A DNA stretch of 57,993 bases. Source: Porticoccaceae bacterium (GTDB lineage Bacteria; Pseudomonadota; Gammaproteobacteria; Pseudomonadales; Porticoccaceae). Every line of letters starts with the position of its first letter. Position 1 is the stretch's first letter. The DNA lies in NCBI GenBank assembly GCA_017858135.1, contig JAFMBY010000004.1:1-57993 (forward strand), written 5' to 3'. Of the stretch, positions 27,817-37,259 are shown one piece after another. Below the pieces are notes generated by a model, which saw only the letters and a program-made list of their open reading frames with translations, ran no database searches and was not told the DNA's origin. Made by a program: the position numbers and the translations under genes.

Positions 27817-29376
27817 TCAGACGCCGCCCAACTGTGGGTGCAAACGACCTGGGTTACGCATCAATGTCAGCGCATTTAAGTAGGCCTTGGCGCTGGCCAC
27901 CAGAATATCAGTGTCGGCTCCCTGACCATTGATAATACGACCATCCTTTTCCAGTCGCACGGTGACACCACCCTGAGAGTCAGTTCCCTCGGTTACCGCA
28001 TTGACCGAATAGAGCTGCAATTTGGTGCCGCTGCTGACGAGTTTCTCAATCGCGTTAAAGATAGCGTCGACTGCACCGTCACCCGAGGCTTCGGCGCTAT
28101 GCTCTTTATCCTGATAACTGACGACAATTTTTGACTGCGGCGCCTGCCCTGACTTTGACAGCACCTCTAAATCAATCAGCGTTAAGGCGTCTGACTCCGA
28201 GCCCATCTGCACCTCGGATACCAGCGCCTGTAAATCTTCGTCAAAAATTTCACGTTTTTTATCTGCCAATGCTTTAAAGCGCACAAACACATCGTTGAAT
28301 TCTTCTTTGCTCTCAAACTTAATATCCAGTTCTTCAAGACGTGACGCCAAGGCCGCGCGACCTGACAGCTTGCCCAGAGACAGCTTGTTGGTGCTCCAGC
28401 CAACATCTTCGGCCTTCATAATTTCGTAAGTCTCGCGGAATTTCAAAATACCGTCCTGGTGAATACCGGACTCATGAGCGAAGGCATTGGCTCCGACAAT
28501 TGCCTTGTTTGGTTGCACTGGAAAACCGGTAATGCTGGAGACCAATCGTGAGGTAGGCACGATATGGACCGTATCGATATTTGTTTCCACCGGGAACACA
28601 TCTTTACGTGTGCGAATGGCCATTACCAACTCTTCGAGAGAGGCGTTACCAGCGCGTTCGCCAAGGCCATTAATTGTGCATTCAACCTGACGTGCACCGC
28701 TCTGCACCGCAGACAGGCTATTGGCCACGGCCAAGCCCAAATCATTGTGGCAGTGTACGGAGAAAATCGCCTTGTCAGCATTGGGCACGGTATTCATCAG
28801 GCGTTTAATCATCGCGCCATATTCACCGGGATCAGAATAACCCACCGTATCCGGCAAATTGATGGTGCCAGCACCGGCGTTGATCACTGCTTCGGTGATG
28901 CGACACATAAACTCAAATTCGGTGCGGCTGGCATCTTCCAGCGAGAACTCGACATCATCGATTAAACTGCGGGCAATTTTTACCGCGCCAACTGCCTGTT
29001 CGAGCACCTGGTCTGGCTCCATCTGCAGCTTGTGCTTCATATGGATCGGTGAGGTCGCAATAAACGTGTGGATACGCCCTGCATTGGCAGTCTTAAGTGC
29101 TTCCGCGGCGCGTTCAATATCACCAGCGATTGCACGCGATAGACTGCATATGCGACTTTCAGTCACGCTGTTAGCGATCGCCTGTATGGCTTCGAAATCA
29201 CCCTGACTGGAAATCGCAAAGCCCGCTTCGATAACATCAACACGCATTTTTTCCAGCGCTTTGGCGATGCGAACTTTTTCATCTTTGGTCATCGATGCGC
29301 CGGGGCTCTGCTCGCCGTCACGCAAGGTCGTATCAAAAATAATTAATTTGTCTTTTGACTGCTCTGAGCTGTTCAT
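27817..29376 (-). CDS. leuA: 2-isopropylmalate synthase
   Basis: Condenses acetyl-CoA with 2-oxoisovalerate, the first committed step to leucine. The catalytic region [28 protein letters not shown] and [10 protein letters not shown] is intact; the C-terminal allosteric domain that binds leucine ends with [15 protein letters not shown]. 519 residues, usual length. A leucine leader peptide lies upstream, so attenuation is likely in addition to feedback inhibition. Confidence 0.98.
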   Translation of the reverse strand: MNSSEQSKDKLIIFDTTLRDGEQSPGASMTKDEKVRIAKALEKMRVDVIEAGFAISSQGDFEAIQAIANSVTESRICSLSRAIAGDIERAAEALKTANAGRIHTFIATSPIHMKHKLQMEPDQVLEQAVGAVKIARSLIDDVEFSLEDASRTEFEFMCRITEAVINAGAGTINLPDTVGYSDPGEYGAMIKRLMNTVPNADKAIFSVHCHNDLGLAVANSLSAVQSGARQVECTINGLGERAGNASLEELVMAIRTRKDVFPVETNIDTVHIVPTSRLVSSITGFPVQPNKAIVGANAFAHESGIHQDGILKFRETYEIMKAEDVGWSTNKLSLGKLSGRAALASRLEELDIKFESKEEFNDVFVRFKALADKKREIFDEDLQALVSEVQMGSESDALTLIDLEVLSKSGQAPQSKIVVSYQDKEHSAEASGDGAVDAIFNAIEKLVSSGTKLQLYSVNAVTEGTDSQGGVTVRLEKDGRIINGQGADTDILVASAKAYLNALTLMRNPGRLHPQLGGV

Positions 29377-29409
29377 ACTGTCTTCTCTTCCTAAAGGGAG
29401 CCGCGCATT

Positions 29410-29434
29410 GTTAGCTAATCGGCTTTTAGCTAAC
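29410..29434. repeat. Perfect inverted repeat between the leader and leuA
   Basis: 9-bp arms GTTAGCTAA and TTAGCTAAC with a 7-nt spacer, 34 bp upstream of the leuA ATG. No T-run follows on the leuA strand, so it is not a standard terminator; it may be an operator or a structured 5' leader element. Confidence 0.6.
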
Positions 29435-29452
29435 GTCAGTGGCTTATTGTAA

Positions 29453-29485
29453 AACGGATCGGGCCCTTATGGGGCCAGAATTTCA
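29453..29485 (-). promoter_or_regulatory. Candidate attenuator hairpin of leuA
   Basis: On the minus strand GGCCC-CATAA-GGGCC forms a GC stem followed after a few bases by CGTTTT. GGGGC just after the leader peptide can pair with GCCCC of this stem, giving the alternative structure expected for attenuation. The T-run is short (four) and offset. Confidence 0.4.
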
Positions 29486-29570
29486 TTGCATTTTTACCTT
29501 GCCTGATTTTCATCTGGATAAAGGCTGGACAATGCACGGAGTTTTGATGAGGTATAACGATAGATGCCCC

Positions 29571-29669
29571 TCAGGGCAGCAGAAGAAGTAGTCCACGAGC
29601 AGAGACAGCGGCCATAAGACCGAGGCTGTGATTGCCATTGAGTGCGCTTTTGATTGCGTGGATTTTCAT
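29571..29669 (-). CDS. leuL: leu operon leader peptide
   Basis: A 32-codon ORF absent from the track. It starts with ATG (MKIHAIKS) and ends GLLLLLP-stop, with five consecutive Leu codons (CTA CTT CTT CTG CTG); 8 of 32 residues are Leu. It precedes leuA by about 195 bp on the same strand. The pattern matches E. coli leuL in logic, not sequence: ribosome stalling at Leu codons under leucine limitation would favour an antiterminator. A hairpin TGCCC/GGGCA spans the stop codon. The ribosome binding site is weak. Confidence 0.75.
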   Translation of the reverse strand: MKIHAIKSALNGNHSLGLMAAVSARGLLLLLP

Positions 29670-29799
29670 GTTCTTATTCAAACAGATTTTTAGTCAGCTG
29701 CCAACGCCTAATTAGTGCCCGTCCATAAACGCATGTTTTTGGATGGTACTAATGCAGCACAGGGAAATGCTAGAAAAGAAAAATCGCATTTTTTCTTTT

Positions 29800-29839
29800 C
29801 GACTCCGCGAAACGGCACGGAAACCGTTTCAGGATGACA
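29800..29839. repeat. Split copy of a TCATCCTGAGCG-type REP-like motif
   Basis: TTCGACTCCGC and TCAGGATGACA, the two halves of the widespread repeat TTCGACTCCGCTCAGGATGACA, are here separated by about 18 bases that themselves form an inverted repeat (AAACGG/CCGTTT). It lies just downstream of pssA. Compare the intact-type copy after glpK. Confidence 0.55.
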
Positions 29840-29844
29840 ACTAA

Positions 29845-30672
29845 TTAAGCGCCATCTGCTGGCGTACTGCCAGCATAACCCAGTTTGCTTAACAGCCAGC
29901 GCGCGGGGGCATAGAAACTAAACCCAGCGGCCAGAGCAAATAGAATGCGCGGCGGATCAATGGTGATCACAACAAAGCCCATCACCACCGATAAAATCAC
30001 CATAAACGGGACTTTGCCACGCAGGTCGATCTCTTTAAAACTCGGGTATTTAAGATTGGATACCATCAACAGACCAGCAACAGCAGTGAGTAGAGCGCCA
30101 GTCACCGACAACCAGAGCGAGGCATCAAGTTCATAGGTGGACCAAACAAACCCCGCTACCAGCGCAGCTGCCGCGGGGCTGGGCAAGCCGGTAAAGGTTT
30201 TTTTGTCTGCCAGTTCCGCCTGCACATTAAAGCGTGCAAGACGCAGCGCAGCGCAGGAGGCATAGACGAACGCTGCCGCCAAACCGACCTTGCCGAGATC
30301 ACTGACACCCCAGCCATAGGCGACCACCGCCGGCGCAACACCAAAAGAAACCATATCGGAGAGACTGTCATACTGCACGCCAAAATCACTCTGAGTGTTG
30401 GTCATACGTGCGACGCGACCATCTAAACCGTCAAATAACATAGCGGCAAAAATCGCCATAGCAGCCCATTCATAGCTGCCACTAAAACCGGACAACACAG
30501 CGTAGAAACCACCGAACAAGGCACCAGTAGTGAGAAGATTAGGCAGCAAGTAGATACCTTTGCGACGCGTCGGGACGTCATCCGACGCAGGCGTCTTGAG
30601 ATTGACGACATTCTCTGTAGTATCGGCTTTTTTATTCATACTGTGGTGCTCAAAGGACTGCTGTCGGCGCAT
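29845..30672 (-). CDS. pssA: CDP-diacylglycerol--serine O-phosphatidyltransferase
   Basis: Makes phosphatidylserine, precursor of phosphatidylethanolamine. The CDP-alcohol phosphotransferase motif is complete (DGLDGRVARMTNTQSDFG, then YDSLSD), followed by several membrane helices; KGIYLLPNLLTTGAL at the start is typical of PssA type II. I keep the ATG at 30672 because AAAGG lies 6 bases upstream; an ATG at 30639 (MNKKADT) is the alternative. It lies 9 bp after the phosphatase gene. Confidence 0.93.
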   Translation of the reverse strand: MRRQQSFEHHSMNKKADTTENVVNLKTPASDDVPTRRKGIYLLPNLLTTGALFGGFYAVLSGFSGSYEWAAMAIFAAMLFDGLDGRVARMTNTQSDFGVQYDSLSDMVSFGVAPAVVAYGWGVSDLGKVGLAAAFVYASCAALRLARFNVQAELADKKTFTGLPSPAAAALVAGFVWSTYELDASLWLSVTGALLTAVAGLLMVSNLKYPSFKEIDLRGKVPFMVILSVVMGFVVITIDPPRILFALAAGFSFYAPARWLLSKLGYAGSTPADGA

Positions 30673-30681
30673 TATAGGCCT

Positions 30682-31467
30682 TTAATCATCCAAATAGCAG
30701 CTGTGCATTTTATCTAAATCAGCAACAGACAAACCCAGAGCACTGGTCAAGTAGGTCTTCACATCGCCATAGCGCTCATCAATCGCCTCAAGGAAAGCGA
30801 CAATATTGTCCTCGTGTACAGAACAGTAGGGAATCAGCCAGTCGCGATCCCATTGCTCAACCTTGGCGTCACGCAGATGACCTTCGACAATTTCGATTAG
30901 GGCATCCGAATCATAGTGCTTAATGGTAAGCATGTAGTCGTCGACAATAGTCTGTCGTGGCACATCCAGCGCCGAGAGTATGAGTGCCGCGGCCATGCCG
31001 GTGCGATCTTTGCCGGCCGAACAATGGAATACCGAGGCGTTGTCTGCGTTATCGACAATGTGACGCATAAAACGACTAAACGCAGGAATCACCACGTCAA
31101 TGCAGGAGCGATAGGAATTGACCACTAACTGATGCGAGGAGTCTGCGGTTAGTTGACCATCAAACAAGAACTCCCAAAAACGCGAAATATCACCAATAGA
31201 GATCTGGTAGTCATCGATAAATTCGGCACGCACCGCACAGCTAGGCGACTGAGCTTGCTCCTCCGAACGACGAAAGTCATGAATTTTACTGACGCCTATC
31301 GCCTCTAGGGTATCCAGATCACTGTCGCTGAGACGCGCCAGATGCCCACAGCGCATAATTTTTCGCCACTTAACGGTGCGACCCTGACTATTGCTGTAAC
31401 CGCCAATATCGCGAAAGTTAATCCCGCCATCGAGAGCGACTACTCGGGTCTTGTTATCTGCTGCCAT
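30682..31467 (-). CDS. Protein tyrosine/serine phosphatase family protein
   Basis: 261 residues with the P-loop HCSAGKDRTGMAAALIL (Cys 149, Arg 155) and the N-terminal NFRDIGGYSN motif of the bacterial tyrosine-phosphatase family 3 (LipA/MptpB-like, some of which also act on phosphoinositides). No signal peptide, so probably cytoplasmic. It sits between ilvH and pssA, where pseudomonads carry ilvC, and 9 bp before pssA. Substrate unknown. Confidence 0.88.
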   Translation of the reverse strand: MAADNKTRVVALDGGINFRDIGGYSNSQGRTVKWRKIMRCGHLARLSDSDLDTLEAIGVSKIHDFRRSEEQAQSPSCAVRAEFIDDYQISIGDISRFWEFLFDGQLTADSSHQLVVNSYRSCIDVVIPAFSRFMRHIVDNADNASVFHCSAGKDRTGMAAALILSALDVPRQTIVDDYMLTIKHYDSDALIEIVEGHLRDAKVEQWDRDWLIPYCSVHEDNIVAFLEAIDERYGDVKTYLTSALGLSVADLDKMHSCYLDD

Positions 31468-31574
31468 AATTACCCGCTTCCTACCTTTATTCTGTTGCTA
31501 CTAGTTACGCCTCTAAAACTTAAACGGCCCACTGGTCAGCGGGCCGCTTTAGCTGTTAAACCTCGGAATTGAGA

Positions 31575-32069
31575 CTAGACGCGTAAAAATTTATCACCTC
31601 GGGAGATGCCCGAAACGCCACTTCTGACCACTTCCATAATCCCCATGTCGCCTACGGCTTCAATAAAGGCATCAAGCTTTTCACTGTCGCCCGCCAGTTG
31701 CACGGTGTAGGTTGCTGGTGTCACATCAATAATATGGCCGCGGAAAATTTCCACACAGCTCTTTAGCTCGCGACGAATATCACTGTCCGTGGCTTTGATT
31801 TTAACCAGCATGAGTTCGCGCTCAATGTGCGCGCCCTCAGATAAATTGACGACCTTAATGGTGTCGATCAACTTATGGAGCTGCTTAACAATCTGTTCCA
31901 CCATGTGATCGTCACCCTGGGTCGTCAGTGTTAAACGCGACAAGGTATCGTCATCGGTCGGGGCGACAGTCAATGTGTCAATGTTGTAACCGCGCTGAGC
32001 GAAAAGACCCACTACTCTCGACAGTGCGCCTGATTCGTTTTCCATCAGAATAGAGATTATCCGTTTCAT
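31575..32069 (-). CDS. ilvH: Acetolactate synthase small (regulatory) subunit
   Basis: 164 residues with an N-terminal ACT domain (ISILMENESGALSRVVGLFAQRGYNIDTL) that binds valine and a C-terminal domain that activates the catalytic subunit. Start and the ilvI stop share one base (TAATG), so translation is coupled. Confidence 0.98.
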   Translation of the reverse strand: MKRIISILMENESGALSRVVGLFAQRGYNIDTLTVAPTDDDTLSRLTLTTQGDDHMVEQIVKQLHKLIDTIKVVNLSEGAHIERELMLVKIKATDSDIRRELKSCVEIFRGHIIDVTPATYTVQLAGDSEKLDAFIEAVGDMGIMEVVRSGVSGISRGDKFLRV

Positions 32070-33805
32070 TAGGTTCTCTCCGTCTTGTTTAACCAGAGGT
32101 CACGCATCGAGCCACCCGGCATTTGCATTGGGTAGACATGCTCAGCACGATCTACATCGATATCCATAAACACCACCCGATCTTTCATCGCAAAGCACTC
32201 ACGCATCTTCTCTTCGAGTTCATCAATATGGGTTATTTTCATACCAACATGGCCATAGGCCTCAGCCAACTTAACAAAATCTGGCAGTGAATCCTCATAG
32301 ACACTCTCTGAGTAGCGGCTGCTGTAGTTCATGTCCTGCCACTGGCGCACCATGCCCAGCGCAGCATTGTTGAGATTGATAATCTTGACCGGCAAATTAT
32401 GCTGACTACAGGTCGACAGCTCCTGAATATTCATCTGGATACTGCCTTCGCCAGTGACACAGGCAACATCGGTATCCGGAAACGCCAGTTTACAACCCAT
32501 CGCCGCCGGCAATCCAAAGCCCATGGTGCCGAGACCACCGGAGTTAATCCAAGTGCGCGGCTTGTCGAACAGATAGTACTGCGCGGCAAACATCTGATGC
32601 TGACCCACATCGGAGGTCACAATCGCCCTGCCATTGGTCACTTTGTAGAGCATTTTGATGACGTCTTGCGGCTTGATACAGTTGCCCGAGCTCTCTTCAT
32701 AGCGCGACGCGGTATAGATACCTTTGTCCGCGCGCCACTGATTAATCTGCTGCCACCATTCAGCGATAGCGTCGCTGTCAGGAGTGGTTTCAGACTGCTC
32801 TATCAGACCCAACATCTCCGGCAGAACCGAATTACAGGTGCCGACAATCGGAATATGGGCATCGATATTTTTCGACACCGAGGTCGGATCGACATCGATA
32901 TGAATAATCGTCGCATGGGGACAGAACTTGTCCAGATCATTAGTCACGCGATCATCAAAGCGCGCGCCGATAGCAAAGATAACATCGGCATGGTGCATCG
33001 CCGTATTCGCTTCGTAGGTGCCATGCATACCGAGCATACCCAAATATTGGGGATCCGTGCCGGGATAGCCACCGAGACCCATCAGTGTATTAGTAACTGG
33101 ATAGTTGAGCTTTTTCGCCAGCGCAATCAGATGCTCCGACGCATTGTCGATCACCACGCCACCACCGGTGTAAAGCACCGGGCGCTTGGCACCGATCAAT
33201 GTCTTAACCGCGCGTCTGATCTGCCCGCGATGGCCCTTATCCGTGGGCTGATAAGAACGCATTTTGACCTCATCAGGATAGTCATAAGGCACTTTATAAC
33301 TAGGATCGGTAACGTCCTTCGGGATATCAACCACCACTGGTCCAGGACGACCAGTGGCAGCAATGTAATAGGCCTTGGCAATCGTCTCGGCAATATCTTC
33401 AGCGCGAGTCACCAGAAAGCTGTGTTTTACAATCGGGCGCGACACACCGACCATGTCGGTTTCTTGGAATGCATCCTGACCAATTTTACTCAGCGGCACC
33501 TGCCCAGAAATAACCACCATCGGAATGGAGTCCATAAAGGCGGTGGCAATACCGGTGATAGCATTGGTTGCGCCGGGACCAGAGGTCACCAGCGCTGTAC
33601 CCACTTCACCAGTGGCGCGCGAGTAGCCATCGGCGGCATGCACTGCAGCCTGCTCATGGCGAACCAACAAATGATGGACGTCTTCCTGTCGATACAGGGC
33701 GTCATAAATGTGCAGCGCAGCACCGCCGGGGTAACCCCAGACATGCTTAATACCTGCATCTTTTAAAGCGCGGATAACAATTTCACCGCCGGATAAGAGT
33801 TCCAC
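32069..33805 (-). CDS. ilvI: Acetolactate synthase large subunit
   Basis: Thiamine-diphosphate enzyme making acetolactate or acetohydroxybutyrate for valine, leucine and isoleucine. The catalytic Glu is in [18 protein letters not shown]; the ThDP motif [12 protein letters not shown] is in the C-terminal domain. 578 residues. GTG start with GAGGAA about 5 bases upstream. It is the first gene of ilvI-ilvH; ilvC does not follow in this window. Confidence 0.97.
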   Translation of the reverse strand: MELLSGGEIVIRALKDAGIKHVWGYPGGAALHIYDALYRQEDVHHLLVRHEQAAVHAADGYSRATGEVGTALVTSGPGATNAITGIATAFMDSIPMVVISGQVPLSKIGQDAFQETDMVGVSRPIVKHSFLVTRAEDIAETIAKAYYIAATGRPGPVVVDIPKDVTDPSYKVPYDYPDEVKMRSYQPTDKGHRGQIRRAVKTLIGAKRPVLYTGGGVVIDNASEHLIALAKKLNYPVTNTLMGLGGYPGTDPQYLGMLGMHGTYEANTAMHHADVIFAIGARFDDRVTNDLDKFCPHATIIHIDVDPTSVSKNIDAHIPIVGTCNSVLPEMLGLIEQSETTPDSDAIAEWWQQINQWRADKGIYTASRYEESSGNCIKPQDVIKMLYKVTNGRAIVTSDVGQHQMFAAQYYLFDKPRTWINSGGLGTMGFGLPAAMGCKLAFPDTDVACVTGEGSIQMNIQELSTCSQHNLPVKIINLNNAALGMVRQWQDMNYSSRYSESVYEDSLPDFVKLAEAYGHVGMKITHIDELEEKMRECFAMKDRVVFMDIDVDRAEHVYPMQMPGGSMRDLWLNKTERT

Positions 33806-34060
33806 AATAATTCCTCGTCACTGTTTAATGGCAGGACGGTTCTCAGTGGCAAACGGCTGATACATCAAGATAGATTCCGCGAATGCGGCAACTTTCAGTC
33901 ACACTGGTAAGTGTTGATGACTGTCATCGGTGCTTGTGACTCTTGAAAAGTCAGGCTATTGGTAAATAGCTGCACCATCTGTGTCGATGACCAGCGGCAT
34001 GGATAACGCCAACCTGGTACTGGGTCCAAATTTCTGCATCAATACGTACAGAACGGTGAC
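33806..34060 (-). promoter_or_regulatory. Long 5' region of ilvI with small dyads
   Basis: The predicted ilvI leader is about 250 nt. It holds several dyads: GATGACAGTCATC (perfect odd palindrome), ACACT-TACC-AGTGT, CCGC-ATTC-GCGG, and GACTTTT-C-AAGAGTC with one wobble. A 26-codon ORF contains only one Leu-Val-Ile triplet, not a convincing leader peptide. I see no gene in this stretch. Confidence 0.35.
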
Positions 34061-34088
34061 AATTTAACACTTCTTGCTGATTAGTCAA
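34061..34088 (-). promoter_or_regulatory. Candidate promoter of ilvI-ilvH
   Basis: On the minus strand TTGACT and TAAATT are separated by 16 bp. Confidence 0.45.
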
Positions 34089-34182
34089 TGGAAAGATCGC
34101 CGCTGCCCTACTCCACAGACGGAAGTGCATGCCCCTTACAACGAAGAAAAACTGGCACTGAGAGTTCAGATAGAACACTATA

Positions 34183-34209
34183 TTGACAGGCGCGGCAGGC
34201 AAAAATAAT
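34183..34209 (+). promoter_or_regulatory. Candidate promoter of the amidohydrolase gene
   Basis: A perfect TTGACA and AATAAT (one mismatch) are separated by 15 bp, slightly short. The ATG follows 25 bp later, with GGGGG 7 bases before it. Confidence 0.45.
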
Positions 34210-34233
34210 CAAAAAAGGATCGGGGGTTTATAG

Positions 34234-35916
34234 ATGGGAAACGTTAACTGGACTGCTATTACGGTTTTATCAATCGCACTATTGCTCAGTGTAATGACTG
34301 GCTGCTCGAAGCAGCAAAGTACACCCCAGTTGGTCATCGAAAATATCAACGGCTATACCTTTGACAATAAGCGCCAACTTCAGCAGTTCAAAACACTGGT
34401 TGTACAAGATGGCAGGGTACTGGCCACCGGCGACAGACAACTTGCCGATAACTACCCCAATGCTGAGAAAATTGATGGCCAGGGGAAAACCCTGATACCA
34501 GGCATTATTGACGCCCACGGCCATATCTCGAGTCTCGGCTTCACACTGTTAAGTGTCGATGTTCGCGGACTGCAATCAGCTCAGCAAGCCGCCGAAAAAG
34601 TCGCCGACTACGCCGCGCAACAATCCCAACTGCAATGGATCAAAGGTCGTGGTTGGAATCAGGTGCTGTGGCCAAATCAGCAGTTCCCAACCGCAGTACT
34701 ACTGGACCAATTTGTCGATGACCGTCCGGTGTGGCTCGAGCGTATTGATGGCCATGCCGGTTGGGCAAACAGTGCCGCAATGCGCTTGGCGGGCATTGAT
34801 GCCAACACGGTTTCGCCAGCTGGTGGCGAAATTCTCCGCGATGCCGAGGGCAACCCCAGCGGCGTGTTTATCGACAACGCCATGAACCTGATCAATCAGG
34901 CGATACCGAGCCCGGATGAAGCTGAAATTAGCTTAGCGCTGGATGCTGTCAGCCAACATCTTCTCCGTCTCGGAATCACCTCAACCCATGATGCTGGCGT
35001 CAGTGCCGCAGAGCATGTGCTCTACCGCAAACTGGCGGACAGCGGCGCCATGAAAGTGCGCCTTTACGGGATGATCTCTTCCACTGATCCCGAGCTTAAA
35101 AACATTCTCAGTGCTGGACACAGTTCTGACAGTAATGATTTGTACACCGCACGCAGTATTAAAATTTACACTGATGGCGCTCTGGGTAGCCGCGGTGCTG
35201 CAATGTTACGGCCTTATCAAGACCGTCCTGATCACAGCGGGCTTCTGCTTACTACGGAGGCACAACTGCGACAGCTGTTCAGTCTTGCCATCGCCGCCGA
35301 ATTTCAGGTCGCTATTCACGCCATCGGCGATAAGGGCAACCGCATTGCGCTGGATGAGATAGAGCATGCCTATGCTACTGTCGGTGGCCGCCATTTACGC
35401 CACCGCATTGAGCACTCACAGGTCGTCGCGCTGTCCGATATTCCGCGCTTTAAAGTCCTCGACGTCATCCCCTCCATGCAACCTACTCACGCTACCAGCG
35501 ACATGAATATGGCCGAGGATAGGATTGGCGCCGAACGCTTAAAAGGTGCCTATGCCTGGCGCACATTTCTCAACCAAGGCAGCCGCTTGGTCTCCGGCTC
35601 CGACTTTCCCGTTGAACTGGCAAACCCTTTCGACGGTATTCACGCCGCCGTGACACGACAGAACAAAAGCAATCAACCTGAGGGCGGCTGGATTGCCGAA
35701 GAGGCGATAACTATAGAGGAGACTATGCGCAGCTTCAGCATTGATGCCGCCTGGGCCGCTCATCAGGAAGACAGGCTCGGCGGGCTGACTGCGGGGAAGT
35801 GGGCCGATTTTATTTTGCTCGACCAAGATATCTACCAGATTGCCTCAGAGGACTTATGGAAAACTGAGGTACTGGAAACCTGGCTGGCCGGCAAGCGGGT
35901 ATTTAAAGCAGAATAA
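34234..35916 (+). CDS. Amidohydrolase family lipoprotein (YtcJ-like)
   Basis: 560 residues. The N terminus is a lipoprotein signal peptide with a cleavage site before Cys 24 (SVMTGC), so the enzyme is anchored in the envelope. The amidohydrolase-3 fold shows GIIDAHGHIS (metal HxH), AIHAIGDKGN, HRIEHSQVV and VSGSDFPVE, all metal or catalytic segments. Relatives are annotated as exoenzyme-regulatory or N-substituted formamide deformylase proteins, but the substrate here is unknown. It is monocistronic, divergent from ilvI and convergent with panD. Confidence 0.9.
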   Translation: MGNVNWTAITVLSIALLLSVMTGCSKQQSTPQLVIENINGYTFDNKRQLQQFKTLVVQDGRVLATGDRQLADNYPNAEKIDGQGKTLIPGIIDAHGHISSLGFTLLSVDVRGLQSAQQAAEKVADYAAQQSQLQWIKGRGWNQVLWPNQQFPTAVLLDQFVDDRPVWLERIDGHAGWANSAAMRLAGIDANTVSPAGGEILRDAEGNPSGVFIDNAMNLINQAIPSPDEAEISLALDAVSQHLLRLGITSTHDAGVSAAEHVLYRKLADSGAMKVRLYGMISSTDPELKNILSAGHSSDSNDLYTARSIKIYTDGALGSRGAAMLRPYQDRPDHSGLLLTTEAQLRQLFSLAIAAEFQVAIHAIGDKGNRIALDEIEHAYATVGGRHLRHRIEHSQVVALSDIPRFKVLDVIPSMQPTHATSDMNMAEDRIGAERLKGAYAWRTFLNQGSRLVSGSDFPVELANPFDGIHAAVTRQNKSNQPEGGWIAEEAITIEETMRSFSIDAAWAAHQEDRLGGLTAGKWADFILLDQDIYQIASEDLWKTEVLETWLAGKRVFKAE

Positions 35917-35969
35917 CCAGCACTCGAAAATGGTGGGTGACACTCTAACGCCCGATCAAACCTGGAGGT

Positions 35970-36353
35970 CTACCCCGCCAATTGTACTGGAATCGTGTTG
36001 GCACTGCGCTCAACGCTATTATCCTGATTGAGATAGACCAATTTGGGCTTGTGCTCAGCGGCCTCCTGCTCAGAGAACTGACCGTAGCTGGCAATGATAA
36101 TGCGATCGCCAACCTGGCACTTGCGCGCTGCGCCGCCGTTCATGGAAATAATCCCGGAACCGGCCTCGGCAACAATCACATAGGTAGTGAAACGCTCACC
36201 ATTAGTGACATTGTAAATATCAATTTGCTCGAATTCCTGCATGCCAGAGAGCTTTAGTAGGTCTGCATCGATGGCACATGAACCGTCGTACCAAAGCTCG
36301 GCCTGAGTAACAGACCCCATATGCAATTTGGCTTTCAGGTAAGTAGACAACAT
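35970..36353 (-). CDS. panD: Aspartate 1-decarboxylase
   Basis: Pyruvoyl enzyme that makes beta-alanine for pantothenate. The self-cleavage site is YDGSC with Gly 24/Ser 25, exactly at the family position; 127 residues. It lies 33 bp after panC. E. coli PanD needs PanZ for maturation; no such gene is near. Confidence 0.97.
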   Translation of the reverse strand: MLSTYLKAKLHMGSVTQAELWYDGSCAIDADLLKLSGMQEFEQIDIYNVTNGERFTTYVIVAEAGSGIISMNGGAARKCQVGDRIIIASYGQFSEQEAAEHKPKLVYLNQDNSVERSANTIPVQLAG

Positions 36354-36386
36354 CCGTACGCTCCTAAATAATTTTACCCGTCAGTC

Positions 36387-37238
36387 TCAGTCGAGGCGAA
36401 TGCTCAGGTTATCAATCAATCTTGCCGCATCAGTAAACATAGCACCCAACACGGTAATTTCCAGATCATCCTCTGCCGCCGGATACAACGTTTTGCTATT
36501 GCTCACGGTAATATAATCGGTCTTAAAGCCAGCGCTGGCGATACGCTCTACAGCCACAGCTTCCAGCTCGCGAAAATTGCGTGCGCCGCCTTGAATCTGT
36601 TGTGCGATCCACTCCAGACTCTCTTTCAGCACCACCACCTTGGGACGCTCCTGCTCAGTGATATAGCTGTTGCGAGAACTCATAGCAAGACCGTCTGCTT
36701 CGCGATGAATCGGTGCTGCCGTAATCTGCACCGGCATACAGAGATCTTCCGCCATACGTCTAATCACGGCCAACTGCTGGTAATCCTTGATACCGAAGAT
36801 GGCCTCATCAGGCTGCACAATATTAAATAATTTAGTCACCACGGTCGTCACACCTTCAAAGTGACCTGGACGGCTGGCGCCACACAATACATCGGTCATG
36901 GTTGGGCAGATAACGCGACTCTGGGTATCCAGTCCGTTGGGGTACATCTCTGAATCATCCGGATGAAAAAGGTAATCGCAGCCCGCAGCTGCCAGCTGAT
37001 CGCAATCACTCTGATAGGTGCGCGGATATTTATCCCAATCCTCATTGAGGCCAAACTGCAGTGCATTGACAAAGATTGAGCAAACTACAATGTCGCAGCT
37101 GCCACGCGCCTGTTCAATTAGTGCCAGATGGCCCTGGTGCAGATTGCCCATGGTCGGAACAAAGCCAATACGCAATCCTTCACGGCGGTGAATAGTCAAT
37201 ACATCTCGAAGACCACTGACGGTGTGGAAAACTCTCAT
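36387..37238 (-). CDS. panC: Pantothenate synthetase
   Basis: Joins pantoate and beta-alanine using ATP. Nucleotide-binding HIGH-type motif [14 protein letters not shown] and the second site [13 protein letters not shown] are present; 283 residues. It is placed 21 bp after dnaB and 33 bp before panD. panB, the usual partner, is not in the window. Confidence 0.97.
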   Translation of the reverse strand: MRVFHTVSGLRDVLTIHRREGLRIGFVPTMGNLHQGHLALIEQARGSCDIVVCSIFVNALQFGLNEDWDKYPRTYQSDCDQLAAAGCDYLFHPDDSEMYPNGLDTQSRVICPTMTDVLCGASRPGHFEGVTTVVTKLFNIVQPDEAIFGIKDYQQLAVIRRMAEDLCMPVQITAAPIHREADGLAMSSRNSYITEQERPKVVVLKESLEWIAQQIQGGARNFRELEAVAVERIASAGFKTDYITVSNSKTLYPAAEDDLEITVLGAMFTDAARLIDNLSIRLD

Positions 37239-37259
37239 GATCGATACCCTTTTGGAAAC

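Noticed and set aside
32399-33766. 455-aa plus-strand ORF opposite ilvI
   Set aside because: Shadow of a long conserved gene; His/Arg/Asn-rich composition with no motif.
33951-34202. 83-aa minus-strand ORF upstream of ilvI
   Set aside because: No domain or conserved motif, unusual composition (many W, H, F), and it overlaps the likely ilvI and amidohydrolase promoters.
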